Origin: Pseudoalteromonas sp. P1-25
GTDB taxonomy: Bacteria; Pseudomonadota; Gammaproteobacteria; Enterobacterales; Alteromonadaceae
Direction: 5' to 3'
Assembly: GCF_001401805.1 (NCBI RefSeq)
Contig: NZ_LKDW01000025.1
Coordinates: 1-64,000 of the forward strand
Length of the DNA: 64,000 bases
The translations under genes and the position numbers were made by a program. The notes under the pieces are model-generated. The model saw only the letters and a program-made list of their open reading frames with translations, did not search any database and had not been told where the DNA came from. Below are positions 20,161 to 26,681 of this stretch, one piece after another (position 1 is the first letter of the stretch; each line of letters opens with the position of its first letter).

Positions 20161-21332
20161 GGTTATCTCAACTTAAAGTAAAGCTTTTTTCTTACAGTAG
20201 CAAAGGCTTGCAATGTAAACAACGACTCTCTCAATTAGCGCTATGGCTGTTTGTAGGGCTTTTTGTGTCTACCGCCAGTGCTGCTGAATTACCTAAAGAG
20301 CAATACAGTACTCACACAGTCGCTACAAAATTAAATTCGCCGTGGAGCATGGTTAAGCTACCAAACGGGTCATGGCTAATTACAGAGCGCGACGGCCACG
20401 TTGTTATTGTAAAAAACAATCAGCAAACTAGAGTGAATTTAAACCTTGAAGACTTATACGTTGCAGGCCAAGGCGGCTTACTTGATATAGTGCTCTCGCC
20501 TAATTTTAACACCAGCAAAGAAGTTATATTTACCTACGCACAGGGCACAGCTGAGGCTAATCGCCTAGTAATTGCAAAAGCCACGTTTAATGGTACCGGC
20601 TTTTCAACTCCTGTTATTATTTACACAGTAGCGACTGATAAAAATACCCCACAACACTACGCTGGCCGCGCCCTCTTTTTACCCGACAACACTCTACTTT
20701 TTTCAACTGGTGATGGCTTTGATTTTAGAGAGCAAGCACAAGTTGTAACCAGTCAACTTGGCAAACTATTACGCATAAACCTAGATGGCACTATTCCAAA
20801 AGATAACCCATTTATTAATCACAAAAACCCCAATGCACACGCTGTTTACTCGCTCGGTCACCGAAACCCACAGGGCTTAGTGTATGATTACGATACCGAG
20901 CAAATTATTAGCCACGAGCACGGCCCCGCCGGTGGCGATGAGCTAAATTACTTAACGCCAGCTACCAACTACGGCTGGCCGGTGATCACCTACGGTGACG
21001 ATTACTCACAAGCACGTATTTCTCCATTTAGAGACTACCCCGGCATGCAAAAGCCAAGCGTAGATTGGACGCCATCAATCGCCCCATCGGGTATGGCATA
21101 TTACGGCTCTAAACACGCCGCATTCCCTTCACTTCAAAAGCATGTGCTCATTACCACCCTCGTTGATAAAAAGCTCTACAGCGTTAATCTGGCTAATGGC
21201 AAATTCACACAATCACACGTATTCCCAGAAACAACAGGACGATTAAGGGATGTGTATGTCACCACTGAGGGTAATGTAGCGATATTAATGGATGGGAAAT
21301 ATGCTGAGCTGATGTTGGTAAAGCCAGAGTAG
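20145..21332 (+). CDS. PQQ-dependent aldose sugar dehydrogenase (YliI/Asd type)
   Basis: This exported six-bladed beta-propeller enzyme belongs to the glucose/sorbosone dehydrogenase family and oxidises aldose sugars with PQQ. A signal peptide with a long basic lead ends at STASA. Family marks are SPWSMVKLPNGSWLITERDG, AGQGGLLDIVLSPNF, GRALFLPDNTLLFSTGDGF, GHRNPQGL and the calcium/PQQ region HEHGPAGGDELN. Length is 395 residues (371 in E. coli YliI). The GTG at 20145 is chosen because AGGGAG lies 5 nt before it; an ATG at 20154 is the alternative. No PQQ synthesis genes are in the window. Confidence 0.9.
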   Translation: MLKMAWLSQLKVKLFSYSSKGLQCKQRLSQLALWLFVGLFVSTASAAELPKEQYSTHTVATKLNSPWSMVKLPNGSWLITERDGHVVIVKNNQQTRVNLNLEDLYVAGQGGLLDIVLSPNFNTSKEVIFTYAQGTAEANRLVIAKATFNGTGFSTPVIIYTVATDKNTPQHYAGRALFLPDNTLLFSTGDGFDFREQAQVVTSQLGKLLRINLDGTIPKDNPFINHKNPNAHAVYSLGHRNPQGLVYDYDTEQIISHEHGPAGGDELNYLTPATNYGWPVITYGDDYSQARISPFRDYPGMQKPSVDWTPSIAPSGMAYYGSKHAAFPSLQKHVLITTLVDKKLYSVNLANGKFTQSHVFPETTGRLRDVYVTTEGNVAILMDGKYAELMLVKPE

Positions 21333-21376
21333 TTCACAAAGGGGATTAGAGGCGCTTCGCTATAATAGCGGCTTAA
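21319..21376. repeat. Imperfect direct repeat, copy 1
   Basis: This copy begins inside the last codons of the sugar dehydrogenase gene (TAAAGCCA) and runs through TTCACAAAG, GCGCTTCGCT and ATAATAGC to TTAA. A diverged second copy at 21976-22040 has the same blocks in the same order. The two bracket the retropepsin-like gene. Confidence 0.6.
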
Positions 21377-21390
21377 GGTGGCCGCTTTAA

Positions 21391-21819
21391 TCACTCACAA
21401 TCAGACAATGGTTCACTAATTGTCAGTGTATTAGTACCAAAATCTAATATAGCTTGGTATTTTCTAAAAAATGGAGAGCCTAATAACCCATGTATTGTAT
21501 CGCCACCGCCAGCGGCCTGAACAGGGTCTAGGTTGAGTGATACAAACTGTGTACTTTCATACAATTGGCCTGCCAATTCAAATTTTAAAACGTTTATTAA
21601 GCCCATTTCGTGTTCGGCTGTACCTAAACCTGCGGCATTTTCTTCACTTACTTCTTCTTGTATTCCAAGCATTTTAATACATGTTCTATCCAAAACAGAT
21701 GCACCCGCCGCTGTATCTAAAATTAAACGTACTGTATATCCATTTATTTTAGCTTGTATTATTTGATGACCTGTTTCTGTTACTTCAAATTTCAAACTTG
21801 TGGTTTTAACTAATTCCAT
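21391..21819 (-). CDS. Retropepsin-like aspartic protease domain protein
   Basis: The 142-residue protein has one retroviral-type protease domain. The active-site motif reads LILDTAAGASVLD, that is DTA-AGAS instead of the usual DTGA(S/T), and a C-terminal HGLLGSPFFRKY corresponds to the hydrophobic-hydrophobic-Gly flap-proximal motif ILG. Such domains act as dimers. No signal peptide is seen, so it is probably cytoplasmic. AAGGA precedes the ATG. The gene sits between imperfect direct repeats next to the far end of the integron. It has no attC of its own, so I do not count it as a cassette. Confidence 0.72.
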   Translation of the reverse strand: MELVKTTSLKFEVTETGHQIIQAKINGYTVRLILDTAAGASVLDRTCIKMLGIQEEVSEENAAGLGTAEHEMGLINVLKFELAGQLYESTQFVSLNLDPVQAAGGGDTIHGLLGSPFFRKYQAILDFGTNTLTISEPLSDCE

Positions 21820-21973
21820 GAATGTTCCTTATTTAGGTTAATTGAAACACACTCTACTACAGTTACCTTCTAACACAACCTTATAAATATTAAGTCGCTA
21901 GCTTGCACTTACACCCTTTTGTAGTTAAAACATGGCTGATATTTCTGAAGCTAAAAATACAAAAACTAATTTT

Positions 21974-22120
21974 CTTAAAGCCAATTAATTCACAAAGAGG
22001 GCTACAGCCGCTTCGCTTTTAGAGAAATATAATAGCTTAAATAAAGGTGTTTTGAGCAAATTGCGACTTGATGTCTGAAGTCAAGATTTGACCCCAGCGT
22101 TTTTAATTGACTTGTTATAT
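21974..22120 (-). repeat. Degenerate last attC (cassette 9)
   Basis: The inner end is intact: GTTATAT at 22114-22120, preceded by TTGACTT as in other attC sites of this array. The outer end has no TAACGCC. The best candidate is TTAAAGCCAATTAA at 21975-21988, where the core bases are mutated. The array therefore appears to be closed on this side. Confidence 0.45.
21976..22040. repeat. Imperfect direct repeat, copy 2
   Basis: This is the diverged copy of 21319-21376, again TAAAGCCA, TTCACAAAG, CGCTTCGCT, ATAATAGC and TTAA. It carries a few extra bases near 22017-22027. Its left end coincides with the degenerate outer half of the last attC. Confidence 0.6.
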
Positions 22121-22432
22121 GCCGTAGTCTCGTTCTACTTTAGATATACGCACTTTAAAGGAAGCATACCAAGATTTACGTCCAGTTTTTTGAGCTTCTA
22201 AATGCTCAGAGTTTGCCTTCCAATTCTTAATGGAATCTAAATCTGCCCAGTAAGAAACTGTTATTCCCACATTTTCTCTAGCGGATTCTACACCAAGAAA
22301 GCCAGGTTGTTGCTCTGCTAACTCAACCATTCTATTGGCCATTTCACCGTAACCATTGTCATCTTCTGTTCGTGTCGAGGTGAAAATGACAGCGTAATAT
22401 GGTGGTTTAGGCGTATTCGCGATAACTGACAT
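22115..22432 (-). CDS. Cassette 9: antibiotic biosynthesis monooxygenase-fold protein
   Basis: The 105-residue protein fits the ABM (dimeric alpha-beta barrel) family: YYAVIFTSTRTEDDNGY, then MANRMVELAEQQPGFLGVES and ISYW-type SYWADLDSIKNWK. Heme-degrading or quinol mono-oxygenases share this fold, and such genes are frequent integron cassettes. The real substrate is unknown. I chose the ATG at 22432, with AGGAG 5 nt before it. An upstream GTG in frame lies within the preceding attC. The stop codon TAA lies inside the GTTATAT end of its own attC. Confidence 0.8.
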   Translation of the reverse strand: MSVIANTPKPPYYAVIFTSTRTEDDNGYGEMANRMVELAEQQPGFLGVESARENVGITVSYWADLDSIKNWKANSEHLEAQKTGRKSWYASFKVRISKVERDYGI

Positions 22433-22446
22433 TGGTGCTCCTAGGC

Positions 22447-22553
22447 ATATAACACCCACATAAGGGGCAGGAACGCGTGGGCTAAAATCCGAGCGAAGCG
22501 ACAGAGCCCACGTGTTGCTGTCCCAGCGAAGCGCCTTGATGTGTTTGTTAGCT
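22447..22553 (-). repeat. attC site of cassette 8
   Basis: It runs from ATATAAC (22447-22453) to GTTAGCT (22547-22553). The long inner arms ACGCGTGGGCT and AGCCCACGTGT pair with each other, giving the single-strand hairpin that the integrase recognises. It is 107 bp long. Confidence 0.88.
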
Positions 22554-22587
22554 ATACTTTGCTACCAAACCTTCCACCAAGGTTTTT

Positions 22588-23049
22588 TTATACCGGGGTG
22601 AATATTGTTAATAGTTGAGGTTCACTTTTATTCCCAGAACTAGATACAGCGATAATCTGAACTGTGATATTTATGGGTTCTTGTTCTTCATAACTTCCAT
22701 GATACCAAAGAAAGCTAAATAGCTTTTCATTTTCCATAAACGTCGATGGTACGACAGGAGATTCGTAAAAAAGCTTATCTTCAAATTTACCTTCAATAAT
22801 TTTAAAAATATAACCTTGTTCATGTGAAGGTAAAGTATCAAGTTTTAAATTGATAAAGCCTGCATCAGAACATGAACCATGATTTCCATCATCTGTCCCC
22901 CTATGAATTGAATCAACTTTAAAACTTGGTTTAGTAACTTCATCTGAAGAGTTCTCAGATATTACGAAATCATCAAACGCTGGTACAAAGGAACATGCTG
23001 TAACCTCAAAAGCCAGGATGTTCAACAACAATAACAGAAAACGAGTCAT
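22588..23049 (-). CDS. Cassette 8: exported protein of unknown function
   Basis: The 153-residue protein starts with a hydrophobic signal (MTRFLLLLLNILAFEVTAC). VTAC resembles a lipobox, so it may be a lipoprotein anchored at Cys19. The mature part contains CSDAGFINLKLDTLP and ends in IIAVSSSGNKSEPQLLTIF, which looks like a small beta-sandwich. No family was recognised. AAGGA lies before the ATG, within 15 nt of the cassette boundary, as is usual for cassettes without a promoter. Confidence 0.7.
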   Translation of the reverse strand: MTRFLLLLLNILAFEVTACSFVPAFDDFVISENSSDEVTKPSFKVDSIHRGTDDGNHGSCSDAGFINLKLDTLPSHEQGYIFKIIEGKFEDKLFYESPVVPSTFMENEKLFSFLWYHGSYEEQEPINITVQIIAVSSSGNKSEPQLLTIFTPV

Positions 23050-23063
23050 AACTTTCCTTGTAT

Positions 23064-23122
23064 AGCTAACGCGCTAATCAGTCGAGCCGTTGTTTGGCGT
23101 CGGCTGCATTTGCTTGTTAGCT
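23064..23122 (-). repeat. attC site of cassette 7, short (59 bp) form
   Basis: AGCTAAC (23064-23070) to GTTAGCT (23116-23122), with the inner arms CGTTGTTTGGCGT and its neighbours, makes only 59 bp, about the minimum size of an attC. The 3' end of the cassette 7 gene reads through nearly all of it. Confidence 0.88.
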
Positions 23123-23625
23123 TGAATATACTCTATTCCCATTTCTTTTTTGCATATATCTCCGCTCTCAAACTTTTCATCAGAATAAAATAGTGCACCA
23201 ATTATCTTATTATTTGTTGGGTTAAAATAAACACTTAACGAATCAACTCCCTTAGCTTCATTGCGATTGATTTTTAAAGTTAAAGAGGTTTGGTTTTCTG
23301 TGCGTTGCATTTTAACGTGTGTAACAGAAGAAACTTGGTAAAAAGTAGGATACAGAATTAAGGAAGAACTGAACGCGTTAATTAAGGCTTGTTTACCATT
23401 CCACTCTGGAATTGATTTCTTATACCTTTCCATTGCAGTTAAGTAATCATAATATTCATCTATTCGATCAGCAGAGTGATAACTTTTTGATAGGTTCTTA
23501 ACGTCATAAATATAATTATTGATTTGAATAAGCTCATCACTTGAGCATACGTTAGCGAAACTCCCTGCTGTGAAAGTCGAACTTAGTAGCAATACTAAAT
23601 GACTAAGTTTCATATTTGAAAACAT
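23074..23625 (-). CDS. Cassette 7: exported protein of unknown function with attC-coded tail
   Basis: The 183-residue protein has a signal peptide ending near GSFANVC. The mature region is polar, with YYDYLTAMERYKKSIPEWNG and a beta-rich end (SLSVYFNPTNNKIIGALFY). No family was recognised. Its last about 16 residues (ANKQMQPTPNNGSTD) are translated from the attC itself, because the stop codon TAG lies at 23074-23076, almost at the far end of the recombination site. GGGAGG stands 3 nt before the first ATG; a second ATG at 23613 is also possible. Confidence 0.7.
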   Translation of the reverse strand: MFSNMKLSHLVLLLSSTFTAGSFANVCSSDELIQINNYIYDVKNLSKSYHSADRIDEYYDYLTAMERYKKSIPEWNGKQALINAFSSSLILYPTFYQVSSVTHVKMQRTENQTSLTLKINRNEAKGVDSLSVYFNPTNNKIIGALFYSDEKFESGDICKKEMGIEYIQANKQMQPTPNNGSTD

Positions 23626-23638
23626 AAGCCTCCCTTCA

Positions 23639-23739
23639 AGCTAACGCCCCGCTAAGGGGAAATTTGTAGTTGGCTAAAGTTGTTGAACGGAGTGAAAACA
23701 GCCAACTGTAAATTTTCCCTCTTGAGCGCCTTGTTAGGT
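23639..23739 (-). repeat. attC site of cassette 6
   Basis: AGCTAAC (23639-23645) to GTTAGGT (23733-23739), 101 bp. The inner arms TTTGTAGTTGGCT and AGCCAACTGTAAA pair. It is close in sequence to the attC sites of cassettes 1 and 4, which shows a shared lineage of cassettes. Confidence 0.92.
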
Positions 23740-24048
23740 ACAACTTGCCAATAATTGCTGTTGTAACTTTGTATTTTCACAACCAATAACTTCTAACCCG
23801 ATAACTTTGTTTTTAGTTGAGTAAGTTAACATAACTGTATATTCAGCATTGCCTGTGGGAAACGTATCTTCGATTTCTTCGGAGTTATACCCCATAAACT
23901 CAATTGTAAATGCAGAGTCGTCCGAAGCAAATGAACTACAGGATAGAATTTCACATGTATCTAGTTGCTTAGCAAAATTCTTTTCACCTTCATCAATTAA
24001 TGACGCTTTTACTTCGTTAAATAGATCAGCTAGCTCTTCCTTAAACAC
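23734..24048 (-). CDS. Cassette 6: small acidic protein of unknown function
   Basis: The protein is about 104 residues long and acidic. It has an N-terminal helix (FKEELADLFNEVKASLIDEGE) and a C-terminal beta region, with several Cys (TCEILSCSS, IGCEN, ASCT). No family was recognised. The GTG at 24048 is chosen because GGAGG lies 5 nt before it. A longer frame starting at the ATG at 24075 begins inside the previous attC and has no ribosome binding site. The stop TAA is within the attC. Confidence 0.62.
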   Translation of the reverse strand: MFKEELADLFNEVKASLIDEGEKNFAKQLDTCEILSCSSFASDDSAFTIEFMGYNSEEIEDTFPTGNAEYTVMLTYSTKNKVIGLEVIGCENTKLQQQLLASCT

Positions 24049-24063
24049 CAAATCCTCCGTTGT

Positions 24064-24167
24064 ACCTAACGCCATGATAAGAGGCGTATTAATGTTGGCT
24101 AAAATCTGTGAGGAACGAACATCTAGCCAACGTTTAGACGTCCTTATCCTTTATCATCTTGTTATGT
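24064..24167 (-). repeat. attC site of cassette 5
   Basis: ACCTAAC (24064-24070) fits RYYYAAC exactly; the other end is GTTATGT (24161-24167). The inner arms ATGTTGGCTA and TAGCCAACGT pair. It is 104 bp long. Confidence 0.9.
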
Positions 24168-24178
24168 TTCCAAGTACA

Positions 24179-24409
24179 TTAGTCTTCGTACTCAGATGGA
24201 ATCTCTTTTTTAAAAATTTTAATACTCTCTTCAACTATATCGAGAGGTACATCTTTTTCAAACAGGGTAACCTCTTTAGTTCTCTTTGAATCATCACGAA
24301 ACACCTCAAGAAGTAACCTATTTTTGTAATAGACTTCTATACCAATACCATCGCGTCCATCACCAACATCACTAGCGATTGTTACCTTATATTCTTCATC
24401 TAAAGCCAC
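24179..24409 (-). CDS. Cassette 5: very small protein of unknown function
   Basis: The product has about 76 residues, is soluble and rich in charged residues, with a beta-hairpin-like centre (GIGIEVYYKNRLLLEVFRDD) and a C-terminal helix (IVEESIKIFKKEIPSEYED). No family was recognised. The GTG at 24409 has CTAGGAG 5 nt upstream. The ATG at 24430 in the same frame lies on the attC boundary and has no such site, so I take the GTG. Confidence 0.6.
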   Translation of the reverse strand: MALDEEYKVTIASDVGDGRDGIGIEVYYKNRLLLEVFRDDSKRTKEVTLFEKDVPLDIVEESIKIFKKEIPSEYED

Positions 24410-24426
24410 AACTTCTCCTAGCGGAA

Positions 24427-24526
24427 ACATAACGCCCTGTTAATGGGCAAAATATAGTTGGCAAGAATAAGCGACGAAGGAGCAAAAGCCAACTGTATTT
24501 TGTCCTTGTTAAACAGCTTGTTAGCA
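24427..24526 (-). repeat. attC site of cassette 4
   Basis: ACATAAC (24427-24433) to GTTAGCA (24520-24526), 100 bp. The inner arms AATATAGTTGGC and GCCAACTGTATTT pair. It is nearly the same as the attC of cassette 1 in its outer halves (CCTGTTAA and AACAGCTTGTTAG). Confidence 0.92.
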
Positions 24527-24530
24527 TTCA

Positions 24531-25043
24531 TTAAACCGTGATTTTAGGTCTAGGTTTTTTAGGCACTTTGAGGTGAGCTAAAAGATTATCCAGCAGCTCA
24601 AGGTACGCTACATCACTATAGCTAAGCGCCTTTAAGTCATGAACATAGTGCCCCAACAGTGTTAGAGCACCAGATTGCGCTGCGTTAACTCTTTGCCGCC
24701 TGTCTTCAAGTTGCTCACTATTTAAAGTACCGCCTACATTTTTTAGTTGAGGTAAATAAAGCCAAAGGTCTTCGGTATGAACCTTTATCAATTTTTTAAA
24801 GAGTTTTATTAATAACTCAGTTTCATTGTCGTTTACTAACTTTTCCCTTATTGGGACGATAAACCCCATTGGCTTCGATGAAACAGTATCGTAATTTGAA
24901 GTCACATACGAAACTAATTCACTTAGCATTCCTTGATGTAACCACTCATCTCGAACTTCACTTGTGATTGAAGCATCATCCTCTATACGCATAAAATCTG
25001 GATTTTTACGTATACAGGCTTTTTTAAATTTCGAATAACTCAT
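24531..25043 (-). CDS. Cassette 4: soluble helical protein of unknown function
   Basis: The 170-residue protein is mostly helical and has no signal peptide or membrane segment. It includes KFKKACIRKNPDFMRIEDD, a basic-hydrophobic middle (LLIKLFKKLIKVHTEDLWLY) and a basic tail (KVPKKPRPKITV). I recognise no family and no catalytic motif. The start ATG has a weak upstream GAGCG only. It is the longest soluble product of the array. Confidence 0.65.
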   Translation of the reverse strand: MSYSKFKKACIRKNPDFMRIEDDASITSEVRDEWLHQGMLSELVSYVTSNYDTVSSKPMGFIVPIREKLVNDNETELLIKLFKKLIKVHTEDLWLYLPQLKNVGGTLNSEQLEDRRQRVNAAQSGALTLLGHYVHDLKALSYSDVAYLELLDNLLAHLKVPKKPRPKITV

Positions 25044-25059
25044 TGACGCTCAATTTGAA

Positions 25060-25176
25060 TGCTAACGCCTTTGTCAGCCGCGTTTTTGTTGTAGTGGATT
25101 TTTGTGCAAAAATGGCCAAAGGCCATGCACAAAAAGGAGCGAAGAACAAAACGTCGGCTGGATAAACTTGTTAAGC
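25060..25176 (-). repeat. attC site of cassette 3
   Basis: TGCTAAC (25060-25066) to GTTAAGC (25170-25176), 117 bp, the longest here. A central hairpin (TTTTTGTGCAAAAATGGCC and its mirror) extends the folded structure. The stop codon of cassette 3 lies in the GTTAAGC end. Confidence 0.88.
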
Positions 25177-25536
25177 ATTACTCGTATAGAAACATATCTT
25201 ATTGTTATCTAAATCCCTTATGTAGGCCGAATGCATACTAGAACGTATTCTAGGCTCACCTTCACTCACGCCGCCTAAATCAAGAGCCTTTTTATGTAGT
25301 CGATCAACCTCTTTAATTGAATCCACATGGAGGCCGAGCATAGTCCCATTGCCGTTTGAAGCTGGATTTTCATCGAATGGCTCTGCTAGGGCAAACATAA
25401 ACTCTTCGCCTCCCCATAGAGTCATTCGACCCTCGCCTTGAAGTTTATTTAGCCCACATCCGTCGAACAACTCATCATAAAAGGCTACTGCCTTCTCTTT
25501 ATCATTTGTTCCAAACACAAAATAATTCATCTTCAT
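25171..25536 (-). CDS. Cassette 3: VOC (glyoxalase/bleomycin-resistance fold) protein
   Basis: The 121-residue protein has two beta-alpha-beta-beta-beta units of the vicinal oxygen chelate fold: YFVFGTNDKEKAVAFYDELF, then the second half with LGLHVDSIKEVDRLHKKAL and the end YIRDLDNNKICFYTS, the standard VOC finish. Members include metalloenzymes and resistance proteins that bind a drug. The usual metal positions are not clearly kept, so binding rather than catalysis is possible. Two ATG codons (25536 and 25530) compete, and neither has a strong ribosome binding site. Confidence 0.85.
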   Translation of the reverse strand: MKMNYFVFGTNDKEKAVAFYDELFDGCGLNKLQGEGRMTLWGGEEFMFALAEPFDENPASNGNGTMLGLHVDSIKEVDRLHKKALDLGGVSEGEPRIRSSMHSAYIRDLDNNKICFYTSNA

Positions 25537-25565
25537 GGAAAATACTCAAACTAGGTATATTGGAT

Positions 25566-25664
25566 GCTTAACGCCTCAATCAAAGGCAAAAAATAGTTGG
25601 TTAAAATTAGCGACGCAGGAGCAAAACCAACTGTTTTTTGTCCCGCTGAATTGACTTGTTAGAG
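25566..25664 (-). repeat. attC site of cassette 2
   Basis: GCTTAAC (25566-25572) is a perfect RYYYAAC; the other end is GTTAGAG (25658-25664). The inner arms AAAAATAGTTGGTT and AACCAACTGTTTTTT pair. It is 99 bp long, and the cassette 2 stop codon lies inside GTTAGAG. Confidence 0.92.
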
Positions 25665-26144
25665 GCACGGATCTTCAGAGCTTAAAATCTCTGCGTACCA
25701 CTTTTCTTTGTAGAGAGCTTCAATTGCACCACACTCGAGTTCATCATTTAAATAAACAGGAAATTTTTCCCAGTAACTAATTTCAAGACCTCCACCAGAT
25801 ACTGCAATACCTCTCCTGTTTATCAATATACTCGCAACAAAATTTCCATCATCGAATGTATGCGCAACAGCTAGAACAACACCAAGGCTTGTTATCTTAC
25901 TTTGTATTTCTTTTATTTTGGTTTCTTGAGACGAACTGTTTTCACAGTTTTGACTGATATATTTCATTGAGCCGAGTTCAACTCTACGTAAACATTTGTC
26001 GCTCTTAAATAATTCAACGATAGAAGTTATTTCAGTTTCATTTACCTTAAACCAGTCATCAACATCACTGATTTCCATATCAACACCTTCTGTACCACAT
26101 CCTGATAGCAAGAATAGGGCTAGAAAAATGGTTGCTAACTTCAT
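25659..26144 (-). CDS. Cassette 2: lipoprotein of unknown function
   Basis: The 161-residue product has a clear lipoprotein signal, MKLATIFLALFLLSGCGTEG, with lipobox LSGC. The mature part is acidic with four further Cys (DKCLRR, ISQNCEN, ELECGAI, EDPCL) that could form two disulfides in the periplasm. No family was recognised. The start ATG is only about 10 nt inside the cassette boundary. It may be a surface protein or an immunity-type function, but nothing in the sequence decides this. Confidence 0.72.
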   Translation of the reverse strand: MKLATIFLALFLLSGCGTEGVDMEISDVDDWFKVNETEITSIVELFKSDKCLRRVELGSMKYISQNCENSSSQETKIKEIQSKITSLGVVLAVAHTFDDGNFVASILINRRGIAVSGGGLEISYWEKFPVYLNDELECGAIEALYKEKWYAEILSSEDPCL

Positions 26145-26149
26145 AGTGC

Positions 26150-26249
26150 CTCTAACGCCCTGTTAAGGGGCAAATTGTAGTTGGCTAAAATGTGAAGCGG
26201 AGTGGAACCAGCCAACTGTAATTTGTCCCGCTTGAACAGCTTGTTAGCA
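26150..26249 (-). repeat. attC site of cassette 1
   Basis: CTCTAAC (26150-26156) to GTTAGCA (26243-26249), 100 bp. The inner arms AAATTGTAGTTGGCT and AGCCAACTGTAATTT pair over about 15 bp. Read in cassette direction, it has the layout of Vibrio-type repeats (TAACAAGCTGTTCAAG... to ...AACAGGGCGTTAG). Confidence 0.94.
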
Positions 26250-26254
26250 GTACA

Positions 26255-26566
26255 TTACACTGTAGTAATGTTACTACCCTTAAACCATAAACAATCATTG
26301 TCTAAATCTATTTCGTTAGATAATTCATCGTATGGATCCAAACTTAAATAAACCATAGAGTTATTTACGATGAGTTTACACTGACTAATGTAACTAGCTG
26401 AAAAGTCTTCGTAAAGTGAATACTCAGCAAGCTGACAAATTTTAAATGAAGAAATAATTCCATCGTTTGAAACAAGCGTAATTTCAGCGAAGTTATTCGA
26501 TGTATCCCAATCATATCCAATGATGATCTGAGAAAGCATTTTATCTCTGAAATAAGATGAATCCAT
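26255..26566 (-). CDS. Cassette 1: small acidic protein of unknown function
   Basis: The 103-residue protein is strongly acidic, with no signal peptide and no recognised family. Notable segments are IIIGYDWDTSNNFAEITLVS and VYLSLDPYDELSNEID. A beta-rich fold is likely. As the cassette next to attI it should be the most strongly expressed from the cassette promoter. AAGGA lies 7 nt before the ATG. Acidic proteins of this size are sometimes toxin-immunity or antitoxin proteins, but no toxin frame is visible beside it. Confidence 0.68.
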   Translation of the reverse strand: MDSSYFRDKMLSQIIIGYDWDTSNNFAEITLVSNDGIISSFKICQLAEYSLYEDFSASYISQCKLIVNNSMVYLSLDPYDELSNEIDLDNDCLWFKGSNITTV

Positions 26567-26602
26567 GAAACTTTCCTTGTACTGCTAACAATTTTGTCTA
26601 CG

Positions 26603-26634
26603 ACATTTGTCGTTTTATAAACCGACAAATGTCC
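26603..26634. repeat. 11-bp perfect inverted repeat in attI
   Basis: GACATTTGTCG (26603-26613) and CGACAAATGTC (26624-26634) are exact inverted copies around a 10-nt AT-rich loop. With one bulge the match extends to about 14 bp. It lies 13 nt from the crossover point, downstream of the predicted cassette promoter. Confidence 0.75.
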
Positions 26635-26652
26635 ATATATTACAATGCATTT

Positions 26653-26681
26653 ATCTTAACCATCAAATAAACACCTGTAAA
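26653..26681 (-). promoter_or_regulatory. Candidate cassette promoter Pc
   Basis: On the minus strand, TTTACA (26681-26676) is separated by 17 bp from TAAGAT (26658-26653). This is 5/6 and 4/6 matches to sigma-70 with ideal spacing. It points into the cassette array and begins about 70 bp from the first cassette, where Pc is expected when it lies in attI. Confidence 0.55.

Noticed and set aside
21391..21819. The retropepsin-like gene as a tenth cassette.
   Set aside because: No attC follows it, its ends do not mirror each other, and it lies beyond the decayed last attC.
22114..26250. Repeats spaced along the region look at first like a CRISPR array.
   Set aside because: The spacing is 250-600 bp with a gene in each interval, the repeats are 59-117 bp and vary inside, and their ends fit RYYYAAC/GTTRRRY. 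They are attC sites.
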